A stretch of 64,000 nucleotides of DNA from VRUE01 sp963774405 (GTDB lineage: Bacteria > Actinomycetota > Thermoleophilia > Solirubrobacterales > 70-9). The stretch lies in NCBI GenBank assembly GCA_963774405.1, contig CAVZEV010000013.1, forward strand, positions 136,185 through 200,184, given 5' to 3'. The notes beneath the pieces are model-generated. The model did no database searches. It was not told the origin of the DNA and saw only the letters and a list, made by a program, of their open reading frames with translations. The position numbers and the translations under genes were made by a program. Shown piece by piece: positions 53,045-61,392 of this stretch (the first letter of the stretch is position 1; every line of letters starts with the position of its first letter).

Positions 53045-54536
53045 GTCCGAGCTGAAGCTGACGCCGACGCTCGAGCAGGCGCGTGAGCTCGCCGCGCAGG
53101 GCAACGTCGTGCCGGTTTGCGCCCGTTTCCTCGACGACACGGAGACACCCGTCTCGGCCTTCCTCAAGCTGCGCGCCGGCGAGCCCGAGGGCGCGCCCTG
53201 CTTCCTGCTCGAGTCGGCCGAGCAGGGCCAGGTCGGCCGCTACTCCTTCGTCGGCTTTCGGCCGCGCTCGATCCTGCGTTGGAGTGACGGGGTGCTCTCC
53301 GAGTCCGAGGCGGACGACCGCGAGGTCGCCGATCCCTATGCCGCCGTAGCCAAGTACCTGGCACGGTTCCGGCCGGCGCCGGTTGAGGACCTGCCGCCCT
53401 TCAGCGGCGGCGCGGTCGGCTTCTTCGGCTACGACCTGGTGCGCACGGTCGAGCCGCTCGGCCCGCCCAATCCCGACCCGCTCGGCCTGCCCGACATGGC
53501 GCTGATGGTCACCGACCTGCTGCTCGTCTTCGACCACCTGCGCCACGAGCTGACGATCATGGCCTGCGCTTTCGCTGACGACGAGGGCGGCATCGACGCT
53601 GCCTACGAGCGCGCCGCGGCCGAGATCGCCGAGGCGCGCCGGCGCCTGCGCGGCGCGGTTCCGGCGCCGGAGAGCCCGGCCGTCGCCGAGTCGCCCGAGT
53701 TCAGCTCCAACATGGAGCGCGAGGAGTTCGAAGCTGCGGTCGCGCGGATCGTCGAGTACGTCCACGCTGGCGACGCCTTCCAGGTCGTTCCCTCCCAGCG
53801 TTTCTCCGCGCCCGCCCCGGTCGAGGCCTTCTCGATCTACCGCGGCCTGCGCGCGGTCAACCCCTCGCCCTACATGTACTTCCTCGAGTTCGGCGACTTT
53901 CAGATCGCCGGCGCCTCGCCCGAGCCCCTGGTCAAAGTCACCGGCCGCACGGTCGAGACGCGGCCGATCGCCGGCACCTACCCGCGCGGCTCCGACGAGG
54001 AGGAGGACCGCCGCCTCGCCGAGCGCCTCGTCAACGACCCCAAGGAGCGGGCCGAGCACGTGATGCTGGTCGACCTCGGCCGCAACGACCTCGGCCGGGT
54101 CTGTGAGTACGGCTCGGTCTCGGTCGACGAGCTGATGGTGGTCGAGACCTACTCGCACGTGCTACACATCGTCAGCCAGGTCTCGGGGACCCTGCGCGAG
54201 GACGTCGGCGCGATGGACGTGCTGCGCTCGGCCCTGCCGGCCGGCACGCTCTCGGGCGCGCCCAAGGTGCGGGCGATGCAGATCATCGACGAGCTGGAGA
54301 AGGTCAAGCGCTGCTCCTACGGCGGCGCGATCGGCTACCTCTCCTGGAACGGCGACCTCGACACCGCGATCCACATCCGCACCGTCGTCGTCAAGGACGG
54401 CCAGATCCACGTGCAGGCGGGCGGCGGCACCGTCGCCGACGCCGTGCCCGCCTACGAGTACAACGAGTCGGTCAACAAGGCGAGGGCGGTCTTCCGCGCC
54501 GTCGAGCTCGCCTGCGAACAGCCGGACTGGGCCTGA
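53028..54536 (+). CDS. trpE: anthranilate synthase component I
   Basis: The 502-residue protein has the N-terminal regulatory part with LLESAEQGQVGRYSFVG (the LLES tryptophan-feedback motif). The chorismate-binding core contains EFEAAVARIVEYVHAGDAFQ, NPSPYMYFLEFGDFQIAGAS, PIAGTYPRG, DLGRNDLGRVC and LPAGTLSGAPKVRAMQIIDE. It makes anthranilate from chorismate and ammonia supplied by TrpG, whose gene follows 2 bases later. The LLES motif suggests feedback inhibition by tryptophan. Confidence 0.96.
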   Translation: MAVAAESELKLTPTLEQARELAAQGNVVPVCARFLDDTETPVSAFLKLRAGEPEGAPCFLLESAEQGQVGRYSFVGFRPRSILRWSDGVLSESEADDREVADPYAAVAKYLARFRPAPVEDLPPFSGGAVGFFGYDLVRTVEPLGPPNPDPLGLPDMALMVTDLLLVFDHLRHELTIMACAFADDEGGIDAAYERAAAEIAEARRRLRGAVPAPESPAVAESPEFSSNMEREEFEAAVARIVEYVHAGDAFQVVPSQRFSAPAPVEAFSIYRGLRAVNPSPYMYFLEFGDFQIAGASPEPLVKVTGRTVETRPIAGTYPRGSDEEEDRRLAERLVNDPKERAEHVMLVDLGRNDLGRVCEYGSVSVDELMVVETYSHVLHIVSQVSGTLREDVGAMDVLRSALPAGTLSGAPKVRAMQIIDELEKVKRCSYGGAIGYLSWNGDLDTAIHIRTVVVKDGQIHVQAGGGTVADAVPAYEYNESVNKARAVFRAVELACEQPDWA

Positions 54537-54538
54537 GC

Positions 54539-55105
54539 ATGCGCGTTCTCGTCATCGACAACTACGACTCCTTCACCTACAACCTGGTCCAGTACCTGGG
54601 CGAGCTCGGCGCCGAGCTCGAGGTCGTGCGCAACGACAAAGCCACGGTCGACGAGCTGCTCGAGCGCGGTGCCGATCGCCTCGTCGTCTCGCCCGGCCCC
54701 TGCACGCCGGCAGAGGCCGGGATCTCCAAAGAGGCGATCCGCCGCTTCGCCGAGACGGGGACGCCGGTGCTGGGCGTCTGCCTCGGCCACCAGTCGCTGG
54801 TCGAGGCCTTCGGCGGGCGCACCGTGCAGGGCGAGCCGATCCACGGCAAGGACGCCGAGATCGAGCACGACGGCCGCACGATCTTCGCTGGCCTGCCCAG
54901 CCCCTTCGTCGCCGGCCGCTATCACTCGCTGGTCGCCGACCCCGACCTGCCCGAGGTGCTCGAGACGAGCGCCCGCCTCGGCGACGTCGTGATGGGCGCT
55001 CGCCACCGCGAGCTGCCCGCCGAGGGCGTCCAGTTCCACCCCGAGTCGGTCCTCACCCCCCAAGGCAAGCACCTCCTCGCCAACTTCCTGGCGGACCCCA
55101 AATGA
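54539..55105 (+). CDS. trpG: anthranilate synthase component II (glutamine amidotransferase)
   Basis: This is a 188-residue class I amidotransferase: IDNYDSFTYNLVQYLGELG, SPGPCTPAEAGIS, nucleophile Cys in LGVCLGHQSLVEAFGG, and His/Glu in GVQFHPESVLTPQG. It provides ammonia to TrpE. Palindromic element E5 begins 4 bases after its stop. Confidence 0.96.
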   Translation: MRVLVIDNYDSFTYNLVQYLGELGAELEVVRNDKATVDELLERGADRLVVSPGPCTPAEAGISKEAIRRFAETGTPVLGVCLGHQSLVEAFGGRTVQGEPIHGKDAEIEHDGRTIFAGLPSPFVAGRYHSLVADPDLPEVLETSARLGDVVMGARHRELPAEGVQFHPESVLTPQGKHLLANFLADPK

Positions 55106-55108
55106 GCT

Positions 55109-55153
55109 TCCGGTGCGCCTTTCCCCCCCTATACAGGGATAAAGCGCACCGGA
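55109..55153. repeat. palindromic element E5 (type 3) between trpG and trpD
   Basis: TCCGGTGCGC / GCGCACCGGA arms extend imperfectly through CTTTCCC / GGGATAAA. It has the same arm sequence as E4 at 41127-41171. It ends 16 bases before the trpD start. Confidence 0.75.
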
Positions 55154-55169
55154 GCGGTGGTGGACGGGT

Positions 55170-56201
55170 GTGAGCACGAACGACGTGGTGACCCGGGCGA
55201 TTGACGCGGTTTGTGGCGGGGAGCACCTGACGGCGGATCACGCGGCGACGGTGCTGGCCGAGATCATGGCGGGGCGCAGCAGCGAGGTGCAGACCGCGGC
55301 CTTCCTGATCGCGCTGCGGGCAAAGGGCGAGACGGTGCCCGAGCTGGTCGGCCTGGCCCGCACGATGCGTGCCCTGGCGACGCCGGTCAGCACCACCCGC
55401 ACCGATCTCGTCGACACGGCCGGGACCGGGGGCGGACCGTCGACCTTCAACGTCTCGACCACGGCAGCCCTGATCGCCGCCGCGGCCGGTTGCGCGGTCG
55501 CCAAGCACGGCAACCGCTCCGCCACCAGCAAGTGCGGCTCGGCCGACCTGCTCGAGGCGCTCGGGGTCAACATCGAGCTCGAGCCCGAGCAGGTCGGGCG
55601 CTGCATCGACGAGCTCGGCTTCGGCTTCATGTTCGCGCCGCGTCATCACAAGGCGACGGCGCATGTGGTGCCGGTCCGCAAGCAGCTCGGCGTGCGCACG
55701 ATCTTCAACTTCCTCGGGCCGCTGACCAACCCGGCGGGGGCGCAGCGCCAGCTGCTCGGCGTCTCCGACCGCCACTACCAGGAGACGATCGCCGAGGCCC
55801 TGGTCGGTCTCGGCAGCGAGCGGGCGATGGTCGTCTCGGCCGAGGACGGCGTCGACGAGCTCTCGATCTCCGCCCGCACCCGGGTGATCGAGGTGCGCGA
55901 CGGCCGCACCGAGGAGCACTACGTGGAGGCGGCCGACCTCGGTCTGACCACGGCTGAGCTGAGGGACGTGGCGGGTGGCAGCCCCGAGCAGAACGCCGTC
56001 GCCGTGCGCGCTGTGCTCAGCGGCGAGCTGGGCCCGCGCCGCGACCTCGCCCTGCTCAACGCCGGCGCCGCGATCTACATCGGCGGCGGCGCCGAGAGCC
56101 TTGCCGGGGGCGTGGAGAAGGCCGCCGAGGCGATCGATTCCGGCGCGGCAGCGGAGTTGCTGGGGCGGCTGATCGAGGCGACCGGCCCCGGCGCCGTTTA
56201 G
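55170..56201 (+). CDS. trpD: anthranilate phosphoribosyltransferase
   Basis: The 343-residue protein starts at GTG 55170. Family motifs: DTAGTGGGPSTFNVSTTAAL (PRPP-binding), KHGNRSATSKCGSADLLEAL, FMFAPRHHKA, RTIFNFLGPLTNPAGAQRQL. It transfers the phosphoribosyl group to anthranilate. trpC follows 20 bases later. Confidence 0.96.
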   Translation: MSTNDVVTRAIDAVCGGEHLTADHAATVLAEIMAGRSSEVQTAAFLIALRAKGETVPELVGLARTMRALATPVSTTRTDLVDTAGTGGGPSTFNVSTTAALIAAAAGCAVAKHGNRSATSKCGSADLLEALGVNIELEPEQVGRCIDELGFGFMFAPRHHKATAHVVPVRKQLGVRTIFNFLGPLTNPAGAQRQLLGVSDRHYQETIAEALVGLGSERAMVVSAEDGVDELSISARTRVIEVRDGRTEEHYVEAADLGLTTAELRDVAGGSPEQNAVAVRAVLSGELGPRRDLALLNAGAAIYIGGGAESLAGGVEKAAEAIDSGAAAELLGRLIEATGPGAV

Positions 56202-56221
56202 GCTTGGCCGGTCAAGTGGCA

Positions 56222-57022
56222 ATGATCGAGCAGCTGATCTCGGTAGCACGGGAAGGGGTCCATAGCCGCCGCGGGCAGGTTCCGCAGGCGGACCTCGAGT
56301 CGCGCCTTTCCGCGCGCGGCGAGGATCGCCCCTTCAGCGAGGCCCTGGTACGCCCGGGCCTCTCGCTGATCGCCGAGTTCAAGCGGCGCTCGCCCAGCGC
56401 CGGGGAGATCTCCGCCGGGGCCGACGTCACCGCCCAGGTCCAGGCCTACGAGCGCGGCGGCGCGGCGGCGCTCTCGGTGCTCACCGACGAGCGCCACTTC
56501 GGCGGCTCGCTCGACGACCTGCGCACGGCGATGGCCGCCTGCGACCTGCCGATCCTGCGCAAGGACTTCATCGTCGATCCGTACCAGCTGTACGAGGCCG
56601 CGGTCAACGGCGCCGACGCGGTGCTGCTGATCGTCCGGGCGCTTTCCGACCGCGAGCTGGGCGAGATGTATGAGATGGCGCGCGGCCTTGATCTCGACTG
56701 CCTGGTCGAGGTCCACGACGGCGAGGAGCTGCAGCGAGCGCTCGAGCTCGATGCCGACGTGATCGGGATCAACAACCGCGACCTCGACTCGGGCACGGTT
56801 GACGTCTCGACCACCTACGAGCTGATCACCGACGTGCCGGCGGGCAAGACCGTCGTCGCCGAGAGCGGCATCTCCTCGCGTGAGGAGCTCGAGGAGCTCG
56901 AGCGGGTCGGGGTCGATGCGGTGCTGATCGGCGGCGCCCTGATGAGCGCGCCCGACCCCGAGGCGAAGGCGCGCGAGCTGACCGGCGTCGACGACGCCAC
57001 CAGCGAGCACCGCCTGCCCTGA
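56222..57022 (+). CDS. trpC: indole-3-glycerol phosphate synthase
   Basis: The protein has about 266 residues from ATG 56222 (TTG 56204 is an alternative). TIM-barrel motifs: LIAEFKRRSPSAG, AALSVLTDERHFGGSLDDL, LPILRKDFIVDPYQLYEA, GINNRDLDSGTVDV and VVAESGISSREEL. It catalyses ring closure to indole-glycerol phosphate. The next gene is htrA, which interrupts the trp cluster. Confidence 0.95.
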   Translation: MIEQLISVAREGVHSRRGQVPQADLESRLSARGEDRPFSEALVRPGLSLIAEFKRRSPSAGEISAGADVTAQVQAYERGGAAALSVLTDERHFGGSLDDLRTAMAACDLPILRKDFIVDPYQLYEAAVNGADAVLLIVRALSDRELGEMYEMARGLDLDCLVEVHDGEELQRALELDADVIGINNRDLDSGTVDVSTTYELITDVPAGKTVVAESGISSREELEELERVGVDAVLIGGALMSAPDPEAKARELTGVDDATSEHRLP

Positions 57023-57085
57023 GCTCACGGCCGGGGTTTTAGAGCGCCCTTGCTGCCCATTTAGGAATTCCTGAGGGAGCCCTCC

Positions 57086-57091
57086 TACAGT
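57086..57091 (+). promoter_or_regulatory. -10 box of htrA
   Basis: TACAGT ends 9 bases before ATG 57101. No ribosome-binding site is present in the short leader. Confidence 0.4.
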
Positions 57092-57100
57092 GCTCCCACG

Positions 57101-58306
57101 ATGAAGAGAACCCTGCGCACACCATTTGTCTCTGCTCTCCTCGGCGGCGCGGTGGTCGCCGCCTTCTTCGCGGTTGCGATCTCGGCCGGCTGGGTCGACG
57201 CCAAGAGCACGACCACGACGACGATCCCGGCACCGCTGACCGCGCCGGTCGCCAACAGGGAAAGCGGCGACACCAACACGGTCAACCAGATCTACCGGCA
57301 GGACGGGCAGGGTGTCGCCTTCATCGAATCGACCCTGGAACCGGAAGAAACGTCCTCGGCCTCGCCCTTCAACCCCTTCGGCGAAGAAGAATCGCGCGGC
57401 GGCGGGATTGCCACGGGCTCGGGGATCCTGATCGACAAGGAAGGCCACATCCTCACCAACAACCACGTGATCGAAGGGGCCTCCAAGGTCGAGGTGAAGC
57501 TCGGCTCCTCCGACACCGAGCACGAAGCAGAAGTGGTCGGCGCCGACCCGGCGACCGACGTCGCCCTGCTCAAGGTGAACGCCCCCGCGGGCGAAGAGCA
57601 CCCGCTCTCGCTGGGCAACTCGGCGAAGGTCCACGTCGGCGACCCCGTGGTCGCGATCGGCAACCCGTTCGGCCTCGATCGCACCGTCACGGCCGGCATC
57701 GTCTCCGCTCTACAGCGTCAGATCCAGGCGCCCAACGGCTTCTCGATCTCGCACGTGATCCAGACCGACGCGGCGATCAACCCGGGCAACTCGGGCGGGC
57801 CGCTGATCGACGGGGCCGGCCAGGTGATCGGGATCAACTCCCAGATCCAGACCGGCGGCAGCGGCGACGGCAACGTCGGTATCGGCTTCGCCGTGCCGAT
57901 CAACACCGCCCGCGAAGTGGTCGAACAGATCGAGAAGAACGGCAAGGTCGAACACGCCTTCATCGGCGTCAGCGGCGGCAACATCACGCCCGCCCTGGCC
58001 AAGGCGCTGAAACTTCCGGTTGAACAGGGCGTCCTGATCAACGAAGTCGTCAAGGGCAGCCCGGCCGACAAGGCCGGCCTCGAAGGCGGCGACACCGAAG
58101 CGACGATCGAAGGCGCCCAGGTCAACCTCGGCGGCGACATCATCACCGAAGTCGACGGCAAGAAGGTCAACTCGATGGAAGAAGTGGTGGATGCGGTCAA
58201 CTCTGCTCATCCGGGGGACAAGATGGAATTGACGGTCATTCGGGGGGCGGATGAAACCAAGCACGTGACGGTCACTCTGGGGGTACGGCCGGCGAAAGCC
58301 GAATAG
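57101..58306 (+). CDS. HtrA/DegP-like membrane-anchored serine protease with PDZ domain
   Basis: The 401-residue protein has one N-terminal membrane anchor (LLGGAVVAAFFAVAISAGWV), a Thr/Pro/Glu-rich linker, then a trypsin-like domain. The catalytic triad is His in LTNNHVIEGA, Asp in ATDVALLKV and Ser in NPGNSGGPL. A single C-terminal PDZ domain follows (GVLINEVVKGSPADKAGL, GGDIITEVDGKKV). It acts in extracytoplasmic protein quality control. Its placement between trpC and trpF is unusual. Type 1 palindrome E11 follows 18 bases after its stop. Confidence 0.92.
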   Translation: MKRTLRTPFVSALLGGAVVAAFFAVAISAGWVDAKSTTTTTIPAPLTAPVANRESGDTNTVNQIYRQDGQGVAFIESTLEPEETSSASPFNPFGEEESRGGGIATGSGILIDKEGHILTNNHVIEGASKVEVKLGSSDTEHEAEVVGADPATDVALLKVNAPAGEEHPLSLGNSAKVHVGDPVVAIGNPFGLDRTVTAGIVSALQRQIQAPNGFSISHVIQTDAAINPGNSGGPLIDGAGQVIGINSQIQTGGSGDGNVGIGFAVPINTAREVVEQIEKNGKVEHAFIGVSGGNITPALAKALKLPVEQGVLINEVVKGSPADKAGLEGGDTEATIEGAQVNLGGDIITEVDGKKVNSMEEVVDAVNSAHPGDKMELTVIRGADETKHVTVTLGVRPAKAE

Positions 58307-58324
58307 CGGCACGAGCCAGGCGGT

Positions 58325-58402
58325 AGAGCGCCGGGTGGCCCTTTCCAAAACGCTCGGCGGGAGCCTCGCTGGAGTGTTTTGGAAAGGGCCACCCGGCGCT
58401 CT
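58325..58402. repeat. palindromic element E11 (type 1)
   Basis: Perfect 27-bp arms (58325-58351, 58376-58402) begin AGAGCGCCGGGTGGCCC, nearly the same as E9. The core is identical to E9 and the total is 78 bases. It lies between htrA and trpF. Confidence 0.9.
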
Positions 58403-58474
58403 GCGTCTTACGCGGTGCCTCGATCGCAGCTTTGGTGGGACGTAGCCCGAGGGATGCCGCCGGGGTAGCTCCCG

Positions 58475-58480
58475 TACCCT
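58475..58480 (+). promoter_or_regulatory. -10 box of trpF, leaderless
   Basis: TACCCT ends 6 bases before GTG 58487. It would start the trpF-trpB-trpA transcript separately from the upstream trp genes. Confidence 0.4.
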
Positions 58481-58486
58481 GGGAGC

Positions 58487-59122
58487 GTGCGCGTAAAGAT
58501 CTGCGGCATAACGAATCTCGATGACGCGGCGGAGGCTGTGTTGCTGGGGGCTTGGGCGATTGGGTTGATTCATTACGAGAAGAGCCCGCGGGCCTGTCCT
58601 GCTGATGAAGCGGCGGCTATTTGTGCTGCCTATCGGCGCAAGTGCGAGGTGGTTGGGGTGTTTGTCAATCCGGAGCTGGAGGAAGTGGCGAAGGCCGTTG
58701 AGGGGGCTGGGTTGACGATGGTGCAGTTGAACGGGGCCGAGGGGCCGCAGTTCTGCGCCGAGGTGGCGCGGCGGACCGGGGTCAAGGTGATCAAGGCGAT
58801 TCACGTCGCCAGTGGGGCCGAGGTGCACGGGGCGGAGGTCTACCGGACCGATTTCCACCTCTTCGATCGGCGCGGCAAAGGGCTCTGGGGCGGGACTGGC
58901 GAAAGCTTCGACTGGGGGCTGCTGCGCGAGCATCGCTCCGAGATTCCGGCGATCGTGGCCGGTGGGCTGCGGCCCGACAACGTCGCCGAAGCGATCGCGG
59001 TGACGCACCCGTTCGCGGTTGACGTGGCGAGCGGGGTGGAGGCCGAGCCCGGTCGCAAGGACCACGCGGCGATGGCTGCCTTCTTCGAGGCGGCCGGTGT
59101 AGCTAGCGTCCCGTCGGCATGA
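58487..59122 (+). CDS. trpF: phosphoribosylanthranilate isomerase
   Basis: The 211-residue protein starts MRVKICGITNLDDAAEAVLL. It also has AIGLIHYEKSPRACPADEAA, VGVFVNPELEEV, VQLNGAEGPQFC, LFDRRGKGLWGGTGESFDW, IVAGGLRPDNV and VDVASGVEAEPGRKD, all TrpF landmarks. The catalytic Cys (KICG) and Asp are present. It overlaps trpB by 4 bases (ATGA). Confidence 0.95.
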   Translation: MRVKICGITNLDDAAEAVLLGAWAIGLIHYEKSPRACPADEAAAICAAYRRKCEVVGVFVNPELEEVAKAVEGAGLTMVQLNGAEGPQFCAEVARRTGVKVIKAIHVASGAEVHGAEVYRTDFHLFDRRGKGLWGGTGESFDWGLLREHRSEIPAIVAGGLRPDNVAEAIAVTHPFAVDVASGVEAEPGRKDHAAMAAFFEAAGVASVPSA

Positions 59123-60297
59123 GCGCCGTCGAGGAGAGATTTGGCCCCTACGGGGGTCGCTACGTGCCCGAGACTCTGATCGCGGCGCTCGACGAGTTGA
59201 GCGCGGCCTGGGCGGAGGCGCGCGAGGATCCGGCCTTCAACGAGCGTCTGCGTCTGCTCCATCGCGACTTCATCGGCCGGCCGATGCCGCTCTATCTCGC
59301 CGACCGGCTCTCCGCCAAGGCGGGCCGGCGCGTCTACCTCAAGCGCGAGGACCTCGCCCACACCGGCGCCCACAAGATCAACAACGCGATCGGCCAGGCG
59401 CTGCTCGCCGAGCGGATGGGCAAGCCGCGGGTGATCGCCGAGACTGGCGCCGGCCAGCACGGCGTCGCCACCGCCACCGCCTGCGCCCTGCTCGGGCTGG
59501 AGTGCGTCGTCTACATGGGCTCGGAGGACATCCGCCGCCAGCGCCCCAACGTCGAGCGGATGGGCCTGCTCGGGGCCGAGGTGGTGCCGGTCGAGGCCGG
59601 GGCGCGGACGCTGAAGGAGGCCAGCAGCGCGGCTATCCGCGACTGGGTGGCCAACGTCGAGAGCACCCACTACATAATCGGCTCCGCGGTCGGCCCGGCG
59701 CCCTACCCGGCTCTTGTCCGCGACCTGCAGCGGGTGATCGGCGAGGAGGCGCGAGAGCAGGCGCTGGCGGCCGAGGGCGCGCTGCCGGCGCGGGTGATCG
59801 CCTGCGTCGGCGGCGGCTCCAACTCGATCGGGATCTTCACGCCCTTCATCGACGACGCCGAGGTCGCCCTGATCGGGGTCGAGGCGGCGGGGGAGGGGGT
59901 CGATACCGATCGCCACGGCGCGTCGCTGGGCAGGGGCAGCACCGGTGTGCTGCACGGGTCGCTCTCCTCGGTGCTCGCCGACGAGGAGGGGCAGATCATC
60001 GAGGCGCACTCGATCTCGGCCGGGCTCGACTACCCCGGGGTCGGTCCCCAACACGCCTACCTGAGGGATACGGGGCGTGCCAGCTACTACGCGGTCACCG
60101 ATGCGCAGGCGCTGGCCGCGTTCTCCACGCTGACGCGGCTCGAGGGGATCATTCCGGCGCTCGAGTCCTCGCACGCGATTGCCTGGTTCCTCGAGAACGG
60201 CGAGGCCGGTGACGGGTATGACGTGATCTGCCTCTCGGGGAGGGGCGACAAGGATTTGGCCGAGGTGCTGGAGTGGCGCGACAGGGTTGGGGGATGA
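59119..60297 (+). CDS. trpB: tryptophan synthase beta chain
   Basis: The 392-residue protein has FGPYGGRYVPETLIAALDEL, the PLP lysine in KREDLAHTGAHKINNAIGQA, AETGAGQHGVATATACALLG, the PLP phosphate loop CVGGGSNSIGIF and SAGLDYPGVGPQHAYL. It condenses indole with serine. The start of trpA overlaps its stop by 4 bases. Confidence 0.97.
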   Translation: MSAVEERFGPYGGRYVPETLIAALDELSAAWAEAREDPAFNERLRLLHRDFIGRPMPLYLADRLSAKAGRRVYLKREDLAHTGAHKINNAIGQALLAERMGKPRVIAETGAGQHGVATATACALLGLECVVYMGSEDIRRQRPNVERMGLLGAEVVPVEAGARTLKEASSAAIRDWVANVESTHYIIGSAVGPAPYPALVRDLQRVIGEEAREQALAAEGALPARVIACVGGGSNSIGIFTPFIDDAEVALIGVEAAGEGVDTDRHGASLGRGSTGVLHGSLSSVLADEEGQIIEAHSISAGLDYPGVGPQHAYLRDTGRASYYAVTDAQALAAFSTLTRLEGIIPALESSHAIAWFLENGEAGDGYDVICLSGRGDKDLAEVLEWRDRVGG

Positions 60298-61202
60298 CTC
60301 CCTTGAGTGACAGCGGCGAGGGAGGAGCCCAGGGGGTCATTCGCCAGAGCAACAGCGGGGAGGCTCTGTCGAATGACCCCCTGGGCTCCAGGCTCGCGGC
60401 GTCCCGGGGGGCGGAGCGAATCGCGGCGGCGTTTCAGCGAGCTAAGGATGAAGGCCGGGCGGCTTTGATGCCGTACATGATGGCCGGGTATCCGGATCGG
60501 GAGACGGCCATCGCGGTGGCGGAGGCTTATGCGGAATCGGCCGATCTGGTTGAGCTTGGGGTGCCCTACTCCGACCCGTTGGCCGATGGGCCGACTATTC
60601 ATGCGGCCGGGACCAAGGCGCTTGAAGGGGGGGCGACTCTCGAGACGGCCTTGGAGATCTGCGGGTTGATCTCGGACCGCGTGCCGGTGGTCTTCATGGT
60701 CTACGCGAACATGGTGCTGGCCCACGGTGGGGCCGAGGCGTTTGCCGAGCGGGCGGTCGCGGTGGGGGCGGCGGGGGCGATCGTGCCGGATCTGCCCCTG
60801 GAGGAAGCGGAGCCGGTGCGGGAGGCGTTTGCGGCGGTGGGGCTGGCGCTGGTGCCGCTGGTGGCGCCGACCACGCCGGCGGAGCGGCGGGCGCGGATCT
60901 GCGCGGCGGCGCAGGGGTTCGTCTACGTCGTCTCGACCGTGGGGACAACGGGCGAGCGCGATGAGCTGCCGCCGGAGCTGAGCGATCTCGTCGTCGCGAC
61001 CAAGGCCGACGCCGAGGTTCCGGTGGCCGTCGGCTTCGGCATTGGCACGCCGGGCCAGGTTGCCCAGGTCGGCGAGGTCGCCGACGGGGTCATCGTCGGC
61101 AGCCGGCTGGTCCGCGCCGCCGGTGAGGCGGGCGGTCCGGAGGCCGCGGCGGAGGCGGTTGGCGCTTTCCTGCGCGATTCCCGCGCCGCGCTCGCCGGCT
61201 GA
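60294..61202 (+). CDS. trpA: tryptophan synthase alpha chain with a palindrome-encoded N-terminal extension
   Basis: ATG 60294 overlaps the trpB stop (ATGA), so translation is coupled. The first about 40 residues (MTPLSDSGEGGAQGVIRQSN and on to RLAASRG) are not TrpA-like and largely derive from palindromic element E12. Normal TrpA begins at AERIAAAFQRAKDEGRAALM. It continues with YMMAGYPDRETAI, LVELGVPYSDPLADGPTIHA (catalytic Glu and Asp), VPDLPLEEAEPV, and VAVGFGIGTPGQVAQVGEVA. The enzyme cleaves indole-glycerol phosphate and passes indole to TrpB. Confidence 0.93.
   Translation: MTPLSDSGEGGAQGVIRQSNSGEALSNDPLGSRLAASRGAERIAAAFQRAKDEGRAALMPYMMAGYPDRETAIAVAEAYAESADLVELGVPYSDPLADGPTIHAAGTKALEGGATLETALEICGLISDRVPVVFMVYANMVLAHGGAEAFAERAVAVGAAGAIVPDLPLEEAEPVREAFAAVGLALVPLVAPTTPAERRARICAAAQGFVYVVSTVGTTGERDELPPELSDLVVATKADAEVPVAVGFGIGTPGQVAQVGEVADGVIVGSRLVRAAGEAGGPEAAAEAVGAFLRDSRAALAG
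60324..60389. repeat. palindromic element E12 at the 5' end of trpA
   Basis: Perfect 20-bp arms GGAGCCCAGGGGGTCATTCG and complement (60324-60343, 60370-60389), with an inner pair CAGAGC / GCTCTG. It is in frame 30 bases after the trpA start codon. Confidence 0.88.
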
Positions 61203-61238
61203 GACGGCAACCGCGCGAATGGATAGGATGCCGCCCGC

Positions 61239-61388
61239 ATGGGAATGGTGATCTCAGTCTTTCTCGCCCTCGCCGCGACCACGGTCGTCTACGCCGTGCT
61301 CGGCCAGGGCGGCGGCGTCTCCGGGCTCGTCTTCTTCGGCATCCTGCTGATCGGCGCCTCGGTCCGCGTGTTCCAGCCCAAGTCCTGA
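61239..61388 (+). CDS. small two-helix membrane protein
   Basis: A 49-residue frame starts at ATG 61239 (MGMVISVFLALAATTVVYAV). It has a Gly-rich turn (GQGGGVSG), a second hydrophobic segment (LVFFGILLIGASVRVF) and ends QPKS. Codon use fits the neighbours and it lies 36 bases behind trpA. The function is unknown. It converges with the following methyltransferase gene. Confidence 0.65.
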   Translation: MGMVISVFLALAATTVVYAVLGQGGGVSGLVFFGILLIGASVRVFQPKS

Positions 61389-61392
61389 CGAC

